Shown one piece after another: positions 63,174 through 64,000 of a stretch of DNA of 64,000 nt. Source of the stretch: a bacterium (GTDB taxonomy: Bacteria > Actinomycetota > Acidimicrobiia > Spongiisociales > Spongiisociaceae); the NCBI GenBank assembly GCA_028821265.1, contig JAPPGU010000036.1, forward strand, positions 100,113 to 164,112. The letters are read 5' to 3'. The notes under the pieces were generated by a model that had not been told where the DNA came from, did no database searches, and worked only from the letters and a program-made list of their open reading frames with translations. Each line of letters begins with the position of its first letter. Position 1 is the first letter of the stretch. A program made the position numbers and the translations under genes.

Positions 63174-63744
63174 CTGGGTAGAGGTCGGTCAGGTCGTCAA
63201 GCTCCAGATCCACCGGCGACACCAGCGTGACGAAGGGATATACCGGCTCGATCCCCTAGCCGAAGTGTCCACCTTGCGGCTCACCCCTAACGGGCCGATC
63301 GGATTCGACGGCAACTCGTGGATCGTGGACTGCCACCACCGCTATCACCCGCAGGCCAGCACCCACCGCCCGGGCCGGGCGCTCTCGATCGGATTCACCT
63401 CTCACTACGAGGACATCTGGAAGCGGTTCACACCGATCCCGCTCGGCGCGAGCGGGGAGAACGTAATCGTCTCCAGCGACGAGGTCATCTCCGAAGCCGA
63501 ATTGGATGGAGGGATCCGCATCGGGACTCCCCAAGCCTCGGTCATGGTCGCGGGCCCCAAGGTGGCAGAACCGTGCGTGGCCTTCACGCGTCTGGTGACC
63601 GGTCGGGCCGAGGCCTCGGCGAGCGACCTGGCAGAGGATCGGGAGCGGCTCCGCAACGGGATCAGGGGCTTCGTCATGCCCCTTGATGGAATCGACCTCT
63701 TCGACGTGGTACCCGGCATGCCGGTTGCGATCCGAGCCGCCTGA
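63166..63744 (+). CDS. MOSC-domain-like protein
   Basis: 192 aa from ATG 63166; a GTG one codon earlier is equally possible, both after GGAAGGA. The part LGASGENVIV, then IRIGTPQASVMVAG, then AEPCVAFTRLV matches the MOSC pattern, in which the cysteine before the end is thought to carry sulfur for molybdenum cofactor. N-terminal residues 1-60 form a separate beta-rich part. It overlaps the phosphodiesterase gene, so it is coupled to it. The MOSC assignment is by motif reading only. Confidence 0.65.
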   Translation: MGDWVEVGQVVKLQIHRRHQRDEGIYRLDPLAEVSTLRLTPNGPIGFDGNSWIVDCHHRYHPQASTHRPGRALSIGFTSHYEDIWKRFTPIPLGASGENVIVSSDEVISEAELDGGIRIGTPQASVMVAGPKVAEPCVAFTRLVTGRAEASASDLAEDRERLRNGIRGFVMPLDGIDLFDVVPGMPVAIRAA

Positions 63745-63766
63745 ACCGGTACTTGTCCCGGGTGAC

Positions 63767-63873
63767 GAGGAGCGTACCGAAGATGCCCGGTTGGTCACTG
63801 GGCCGGCAACGGAACCCCGGATCGAGTAGTAACGACGGGCCTCCCCATTCCCGTCTTTCTCAGCACCCTCCTA
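63767..63873. repeat. Family 1 hairpin repeat, copy 5
   Basis: 107 bp, the most diverged copy. The left arm is GAGGAGCGTACCGAAGATG; the reverse complement of the right arm is TAGGAGGGTGCTGAGAAAGA. It lies 22 bases after the MOSC-like gene. It ends at CTAG, after which a different sequence, GTGTCCTGACTCGGGG, begins. Confidence 0.8.
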
Positions 63874-64000
63874 GTGTCCTGACTCGGGGATTCGCCATCC
63901 ACACGCGAGACTACGAGAACGCGAAAAACGCGGGAACACACCTCTACCCGGCGGGCCCATCCCCCAGCCACCACCTCCTTCGGTCCGAACGCGTTCCGCC
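63874..64000. other. Window end, no gene seen
   Basis: 127 bases with no frame I would trust. It begins GTGTCCTGACTCGGGGATTC directly at the CTAG end of family 1 copy 5, much as family 2 begins GTGGTCTGTC after copy 2. It may be the start of another small element cut by the window edge. Confidence 0.3.

Overview
The window is GC-rich chromosomal DNA from a bacterium that looks like an actinobacterium, possibly of the class Acidimicrobiia. The class is an inference. It rests on the joint presence of an Mrp ATPase without the usual CxxC, a GlnII-type glutamine synthetase, a MocR regulator, a ruvX-mltG-aroE-prepilin peptidase string, TAnnnT -10 boxes and an actinobacterial-type LexA box. Two arylsulfatase-like genes, an ankyrin protein, glycolate oxidase and N-methyl-amine oxidation suit a heterotroph of marine or host-associated organic matter. 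I see no rRNA, tRNA, CRISPR array, transposase or phage gene.

Layout. 1-10.3 kb: the first codons of ligA, then mnmA with its cysteine desulfurase, an Fe-S group (mrp, erpA, an Nfu-type scaffold), ridA, a methyltransferase, glnII with a clear terminator, three anchored proteins of unknown role and an ankyrin protein. 10.5-14.9 kb: glcDEF plus a small membrane protein. 15.2-36.1 kb: a long minus-strand housekeeping series running queA-tgt-yajC-secD-secF-apt-relA-MBL-hisS-aspS-rarA-alaS-ruvX-mltG-aroE-prepilin peptidase-argS. Its likely upstream continuation, ruvCAB with a LexA-type box, lies at 45.4-47.5 kb. The 9 kb between them holds a sulfatase, a YnjBCD-like ABC transporter and a second, divergent sulfatase. 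48.1-53.8 kb: a signalling cluster (STAS protein, response regulator-PP2C phosphatase, anti-sigma-type kinase, solute-binding lipoprotein, sensor histidine kinase). 54.2-60.6 kb: a MocR regulator divergent from a class III aminotransferase, alanine dehydrogenase and a dimethylglycine dehydrogenase-like enzyme. 61.0-63.7 kb: an amidohydrolase carrying an N-terminal ClpX-type zinc finger, a glycerophosphodiesterase and a MOSC-like protein.

The least expected content is repetitive. Five hairpin elements of about 105 bp (family 1) sit at gene 3' ends, and three of them supply the stop codon of the neighbouring gene. Three elements of up to 165 bp (family 2) carry a stem with compensatory changes. 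There are also three heptamer tandem arrays, two of them containing a stop codon. The ClpX-finger/imidazolonepropionase-like fusion and the sulfatase/transporter block are the best protein-level leads.
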